Under the pieces are notes generated by a model. It was not told the origin of the DNA and made no database searches. It was given only the letters and a program-made list of their open reading frames with translations. Made by a program: the position numbers and the translations under genes. A stretch of 64,000 nucleotides of DNA from Ktedonosporobacter rubrisoli (GTDB lineage: Bacteria > Chloroflexota > Ktedonobacteria > Ktedonobacterales > Ktedonobacteraceae). Of the stretch, positions 60,040 through 64,000 are shown one piece after another (positions within the stretch are counted from its first letter, which is position 1; each line of letters opens with the position of its first letter). Where the stretch lies: positions 2,604,001-2,668,000 of the forward strand of contig NZ_CP035758.1 of the NCBI RefSeq assembly GCF_004208415.1, in the 5' to 3' direction.

Positions 60040-60444
60040 GAGAGCCGCGTGGTAGCGCTTCCAGGCTTATTGTGCTTGCTATACGTTATATTAACGCCAA
60101 GGCAAGCAATACGTCTGCTAATAGGCGAGTACGTTAGCGCCTGTATAGTATCATGTTGATGGCGAGCCTTATCGACGGTTTTGCGTTAGAGGCAGCCCAA
60201 AGCTGCAGCATGCGATCATCGCTGCCCGAGACGCTATGTTTGCCGCCGGGCCGCCCTGGCCCGGTAATGTCATGCCCTTAAGCAGGTACAGGTATGTATT
60301 GCTTGCCAGGCAGTCTGCTTCGTGGCTAACATAGCATAATTGCTAGAGCTTCCCTATGAGCTATTTCACTAATGCATAGATGCGCGTCCATTAAAGCTGT
60401 AAGCTCTCCCTCCTCGGAAGAGCAGAAAGAGCTCAGGCAAATCC
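60040..60444. other. 405-bp gap with a 12-bp inverted repeat enclosing structured sequence
   Basis: No gene is supported. GGCAAGCAATAC (60101-60112) and GTATTGCTTGCC (60296-60307) are perfect inverted copies enclosing 183 bases. Inside, CCGGGCC/GGCCCGG (60246-60264) forms a perfect 7-bp hairpin. The element could be a small mobile remnant, a structured RNA, or chance. Confidence 0.45.
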
Positions 60445-60924
60445 TTATGAGGGACGCTTGCGTTCATAGACGAAAAAGGTATGAGGGAAGGGATTTTTCT
60501 CATCCACAAGGCCCTCCTGAGAGGCACGCAAGGTGAAGCTCTGCTGATCCCAGGCGGGAAAGAAGCGATCGCCCTCCACGTCAAGCTCAATCTCGGTTAT
60601 GTAGAGACGATCGGCCAGCGGCAGAAATTGGCGGTAGACCTCTTCTCCACCGATAATGAATACATCGCCAAGGGAGAGCACATCCTCGATACTGTGGGCA
60701 ACCTCGATGCCGGGTTGCTCAAGCGTGTGACGCCGTGTAAGAACCACGTTTCGCCGCTTTGGCAAGGGACGTCCCAGCGATGCGAAGGTTGTGTATCCCA
60801 TAACGATGGTATGCCCACTGGTTGTGCGCTTGAAGTATTGCATATCGTCAGGCAGGTGCCAGGGGATCGTACCCTGTTTTCCGATAACGCGCCCATGCGC
60901 ATAGGCGGCAATCAGACTGATCAT
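60445..60924 (-). CDS. folA: Dihydrofolate reductase
   Basis: This 159-residue enzyme reduces dihydrofolate with NADPH. Motifs: [20 protein letters not shown] at the start, [31 protein letters not shown] (substrate Asp and NADPH-binding loop), [34 protein letters not shown] and VEGDRFFP. All key residues are present. It overlaps thyA by four bases (ATGA), so dihydrofolate made by thymidylate synthase is recycled by the next gene product. Confidence 0.95.
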   Translation of the reverse strand: MISLIAAYAHGRVIGKQGTIPWHLPDDMQYFKRTTSGHTIVMGYTTFASLGRPLPKRRNVVLTRRHTLEQPGIEVAHSIEDVLSLGDVFIIGGEEVYRQFLPLADRLYITEIELDVEGDRFFPAWDQQSFTLRASQEGLVDEKNPFPHTFFVYERKRPS

Positions 60925-61715
60925 ACAGCAATAGCTCCCTTGATGTGTGGATGAGCTCGATAATTAAGGATCTCTATATCCTCAAAGGTAAAATCAAAGA
61001 TCGATTTGACCTCTGGATTGAGCTTCAGCGTCGGTAGTGGTAAAGGCGTACGCGTCAGTTGCTCCTTGACCTGCTCAATGTGGTTCAGGTAGAGATGCGC
61101 ATCGCCAAGGGTATGAATAAATTCGCCGACCTGTAGCCCGCAGACGTGAGCAATCATATGCGTCAGCAGCGCGTAGCTGGCGATGTTGAAAGGAACGCCT
61201 AGAAATGTATCGCCACTGCGCTGATAGAGCTGGCATGATAGAGCACCCTGGGCTACATAAAATTGAAAGAGGCAATGGCAGGGCGGCAAGGCCATTTCAT
61301 CTATCTCGCTCGGATTCCAGGCACTTACGACCAGCCGGCGCGAGTCTGGATTGCGCTTGATTTCATCGATGACCCATTGGATCTGATCCACGGTTTGGTC
61401 GTTTGCCCCGCTAAATGAGCGCCATTGCTTGCCATAAACCGGTCCTAGCTCGCCCTGTTCGTCGGCCCAGGCATCCCAGATATGGACATTATGTTTGTTG
61501 AGATAGCGTATATTGGTATCTCCCTGGAGAAACCAGAGGAGTTCATAAATAATAGATCGAGTATACAGTTTTTTGGTAGTGAGCAGAGGGAAGCCTTTGC
61601 GCAAATCGAAGCGCATCTGATGGCCAAAGACGCTTAGCGTACCTGTGCCTGTGCGATCTTCTTTTTTGATTCCCTCGCTAAGGATTCGTTGACACAGATC
61701 TAAATAAGCTCGCAT
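60921..61715 (-). CDS. thyA: Thymidylate synthase
   Basis: This 264-residue enzyme makes dTMP from dUMP and methylene-tetrahydrofolate. The active-site Cys is in [14 protein letters not shown] (about 142-155), preceded by [13 protein letters not shown] with the dUMP-binding Arg pair. Also seen are [20 protein letters not shown] and [24 protein letters not shown]. Length and motifs are those of the classical ThyA, not ThyX. It is the first gene of the thyA-folA operon. Confidence 0.96.
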   Translation of the reverse strand: MRAYLDLCQRILSEGIKKEDRTGTGTLSVFGHQMRFDLRKGFPLLTTKKLYTRSIIYELLWFLQGDTNIRYLNKHNVHIWDAWADEQGELGPVYGKQWRSFSGANDQTVDQIQWVIDEIKRNPDSRRLVVSAWNPSEIDEMALPPCHCLFQFYVAQGALSCQLYQRSGDTFLGVPFNIASYALLTHMIAHVCGLQVGEFIHTLGDAHLYLNHIEQVKEQLTRTPLPLPTLKLNPEVKSIFDFTFEDIEILNYRAHPHIKGAIAV

Positions 61716-61872
61716 AAAATCCTCCCTTCCAGTCCCGCAACCCTGGCTGTCCTCTGTTTGCGCTCAAGTAGAGTTGCTGTCTGGTCGATGACAATTGTGC
61801 CACAAATTTAGCATCTCTGCCAGTCCCGCTAATGCTCGATCACCTGACGACTAGCGTGCACAAGAAATCGAA

Positions 61873-61898
61873 AGAGGAAAGCTTCTCAGCTCTCCTCT
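61873..61898 (-). terminator. Terminator of the alpha/beta hydrolase gene
   Basis: AGAGGAAAGCT and AGCTCTCCTCT pair over 11 bp with one G-T pair and a 4-base loop; on the minus strand it is followed by TTCGATTTCTTG. It lies 32 bases beyond the stop at 61930. Confidence 0.75.
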
Positions 61899-61929
61899 CT
61901 GACCAAGATTTGTACTTATTAGGCTGCGC

Positions 61930-63147
61930 TCAGGGCTTAAAAAATTGCACTTCTGGATAAGCGCTCGTTGGGCCTTGCAGCAAGGGCGATGGCGTATTGT
62001 TAAGGTACTTATCGAAGAAGGCGCGCACATAGGCGCGTGTGATCTGCAGTCCGCGCACCCCGTCTATTGGACCAAGCATGTCTAGAAGGCGCAGTGGCGA
62101 GAAGTAGGCTGCGTAGTCTGAGAAATTGAAGTGTCTTGTATCTTTGATATTAAGGTGATAGGCCTCGCCCGCTGGCACTGTGCGCAAGATGGCCTGAACT
62201 CCTTGCTGAAAAGTGTGGCAGTCGGCATCGCAGGGATTCTCCTCGGATTGAATCACCATGAAGGGTTTGGTAAGGCCTGTTTGGAGCACATCACCTAATA
62301 ACGTACCATCGAGGTCAATGCCTGCTTTACAGCGCGTGTCCATATGGCAAACCTGGGCAGATGTGGCGCCGCCAAAGGAATGCCCGAAAATGCCGAGACG
62401 TGTGAGGTCAAGATGCTGACTCCACATATTTCCTGCCGTGGCATTTAAGTGCTCAAGCTGATTCATGGTGAATATCACATCCCTGGCCCAGACCGACACA
62501 ATCTTATTGCCCTTAACCTCCAGGTTATCATTATCGCCAGGTTTCCCGGCATTAGTTGCCTCAGCAACGCGGCCATCAGGAAAGACGATCATATTGGCGC
62601 TATAGGTTGGGTTAATGGCAAAGATGATATAGCCATGGCTGGCAAGGTCCTCGATCAGCGTTGTGTATTGCGCCGGGATATTGCCCATGCCGGGCTCGAA
62701 AATGAGCACGGGATAGCGTGCTTCATTCGTTGCCAGCTGAGCATGAGCGAAGCTATGGGTCTGGATAGAGTCATAGCTCTGCACGATCTTGAGTCCAAAG
62801 GCAGCCGAATGCTGTTGATCGTTGAGATCTCCCCATTTTGGCGGCAGGTAAGGCGCGGTCTGCGCTCCCGTTGGGCGTACTGCCGGATACCAGGCCCAGA
62901 CCACTAGCTCTCTTTTCGTGCCGGGTCGTGGCGCCAGGCTATCCTCGCGCGACTGGTCGGTCCAATCGTACTCCATGCGACCGACAGCGTAGGGGCCGGT
63001 AGGAGTGGGAAGCATGACAGTTTGATGGCTACGAACAGCGATAAAGGCGATGCCAGAAGCGATGATGAGAACCAGAATGAGTAGCAGGCCCAGAAAAATC
63101 TTCGCCAGAATCTTTAGCCACTTGCGAAAAGGTACATGTGAAGGCAT
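61930..63147 (-). CDS. Membrane-anchored alpha/beta hydrolase, PAF-acetylhydrolase-like
   Basis: This 405-residue protein has an N-terminal membrane anchor (LAKIFLGLLLILVLIIASGI, about 11-30) and an outward-facing hydrolase domain resembling the PAF-acetylhydrolase II group: YPAVRPTGAQTAPYLPP, PVLIFEPGMGNIPAQYTTLI, GYIIFAINP, the nucleophile elbow GIFGHSFGGATSAQV and KAGIDLDGT. The Ser elbow GHSFGG and the later DTRHFNFSDY (His) support an active triad. It could act on lipids or esters at the cell surface. It lies between thyA and an ABC permease gene. Confidence 0.85.
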   Translation of the reverse strand: MPSHVPFRKWLKILAKIFLGLLLILVLIIASGIAFIAVRSHQTVMLPTPTGPYAVGRMEYDWTDQSREDSLAPRPGTKRELVVWAWYPAVRPTGAQTAPYLPPKWGDLNDQQHSAAFGLKIVQSYDSIQTHSFAHAQLATNEARYPVLIFEPGMGNIPAQYTTLIEDLASHGYIIFAINPTYSANMIVFPDGRVAEATNAGKPGDNDNLEVKGNKIVSVWARDVIFTMNQLEHLNATAGNMWSQHLDLTRLGIFGHSFGGATSAQVCHMDTRCKAGIDLDGTLLGDVLQTGLTKPFMVIQSEENPCDADCHTFQQGVQAILRTVPAGEAYHLNIKDTRHFNFSDYAAYFSPLRLLDMLGPIDGVRGLQITRAYVRAFFDKYLNNTPSPLLQGPTSAYPEVQFFKP

Positions 63148-63249
63148 AGAGAATCTCCCAATTCTAGCTTGAATGCACGCACAAAAATCTCCTTGTTGCT
63201 GCTAAAAGGCCGTCAGCAACTTGTGTTCTTCTTACAGTTGGCCAAAGGT

Positions 63250-64000
63250 TTACTCCTTGATGTCGCGCTTCCAGGTTGGAATGAGGGCGAGCACAAGGAA
63301 GACAAGCGCATAGGCAGCGCCGACCCAGAGCGCGTGTGACCCACTCACATGCACCATAGGTTCGAGGCCGAAGGCTTCAAAGCCTGTGCGGGCAGCTTTA
63401 GGGAGAAGCATTTCGGGCAGGCGATTGAGCAAGGGTCCCAGCAAATAGGCTGAGAGGTTAAGCCAGAAATCGTTATGGAGTAATTGTGCCAGCACACTCG
63501 TAAAAGGCGAGGCAAAGTTATCAAGAGGGAACCAGAGCAGCGAGGCGCTCAGACCAATGGTAAGGGAGCGACCGAGGGCGTTCATGGCTGCGGCTAGCAG
63601 GATCGTTATGAGCATGTTGAAGGCGACAGTGAACACATCGATCCCACTATTTGACCAGAAAGCCGGCGTAATAGCACTGAGCGCATGCAGATTGCCAGCC
63701 ATAATAAGTAGTTGCACACAGATGAGCAGAGCTAACAATAGGATAAATAGCACCAGGAGTAGCAGGGCCATAGCGGCCAGCATGACAAGTTTCGCAAGGA
63801 GGAGCTGCACGCGGCCAGCTCCCCGCGCCAGCAGAATGCGAATGGTACCGTACTGATACTCGTATCCAATGCTGAACGAGGTCAGAATGAGCAGAAAGAT
63901 GCCTGAAAGGATACGAAAAATGACAAGATTGCTTTCTACAGTATAATAAAGAAAATGCAATGGCGTGTGTTGAAGATCGGTTTGTACTGCCCGTTGGGTA
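63250..64000 (-). CDS. ABC-2-type transporter permease, 5' end cut by window edge
   Basis: The frame is open to the right edge (no stop from 63960 to 64000), so the start lies outside. The visible 250 residues have about six membrane segments (FRILSGIFLLILTSFSIGYE, VMLAAMALLLLVLFILLLALL, FNMLITILLAAAMNALGRSLTIG, ALWVGAAYALVFLVLALIP). The stretch GYEYQYGTIRILLARGAGRVQLLLAKL is the conserved cytoplasmic coupling loop of ABC-2 permeases. It ends in WKRDIKE. An ATPase gene would be expected outside the window. Confidence 0.85.
   Translation of the reverse strand, partial: TQRAVQTDLQHTPLHFLYYTVESNLVIFRILSGIFLLILTSFSIGYEYQYGTIRILLARGAGRVQLLLAKLVMLAAMALLLLVLFILLLALLICVQLLIMAGNLHALSAITPAFWSNSGIDVFTVAFNMLITILLAAAMNALGRSLTIGLSASLLWFPLDNFASPFTSVLAQLLHNDFWLNLSAYLLGPLLNRLPEMLLPKAARTGFEAFGLEPMVHVSGSHALWVGAAYALVFLVLALIPTWKRDIKE

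Overview
The window looks like part of a large, GC-moderate chromosome of a soil-type, spore- or mycelium-forming Chloroflexota of the class Ktedonobacteria. This placement is inferred from gene content: three luciferase-like (LLM, F420-type) oxidoreductases, a 1035-residue MalT/LuxR-type regulator with a 'GYWYAYR' N-terminal module, an ECF41 sigma factor, Gram-positive-like lipoproteins and ribosome binding sites, and many signalling genes. No species can be named from the sequence alone. No rRNA, tRNA, CRISPR array or intact insertion sequence was seen.

Region 1 (1-16.8 kb) is a catabolic island. A leftward operon encodes acylating acetaldehyde dehydrogenase, 4-hydroxy-2-oxovalerate aldolase, benzoylformate decarboxylase and an MHS-type MFS transporter, the last broken by a one-base frameshift. 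Divergent from it, a rightward series encodes a CUT2 (ribose-type) ABC importer, an amidohydrolase, a DUF59 protein, a tyrosine-recombinase-like protein that lacks catalytic residues, a zinc alcohol dehydrogenase, an IclR regulator, a 2-hydroxymuconic-semialdehyde-type hydrolase and a 2-oxopent-4-enoate hydratase, ending in a strong terminator. Hydrolase, hydratase, aldolase and dehydrogenase together form the lower meta-cleavage pathway (ring-cleavage product to pyruvate and acetyl-CoA). The amidohydrolase/DUF59/alcohol dehydrogenase trio resembles the accessory genes of propane/phenol-type soluble di-iron monooxygenases, but neither a monooxygenase nor a ring-cleavage dioxygenase is in the window.

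Region 2 (16.8-21.5 kb) holds small enzymes (ABM-like monooxygenase, RibD/DHFR-like reductase) and a secreted peptidoglycan amidase. Between the last two lies about 1 kb of rearranged, duplicated fragments of both genes.

Region 3 (21.5-38.8 kb) holds Old Yellow Enzyme with a divergent Lrp regulator, LLM enzymes, a DUF4097 surface protein, an AI-2E-type transporter, a purine salvage pair (nucleoside hydrolase, adenosine deaminase), an ECF41 sigma factor next to an FAD amine-oxidase-like enzyme whose promoter carries a textbook ECF41 site, and a MocR regulator divergent from a DJ-1/PfpI protein.

Region 4 (39-50.5 kb) is mostly signalling (an orphan receiver, an OmpR/histidine kinase pair followed by a cupredoxin lipoprotein, a NarL/histidine kinase pair), then murF and ddl for cell-wall precursor synthesis, and a GNAT acetyltransferase.

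Region 5 (50.6-64 kb) holds a DHA2 drug-efflux-type transporter with a MalT-like regulator upstream, a CPBP-like membrane protein with degenerate motifs, a cytochrome P450, the thyA-folA pair, a membrane-anchored alpha/beta hydrolase and a truncated ABC-2 permease at the right edge.
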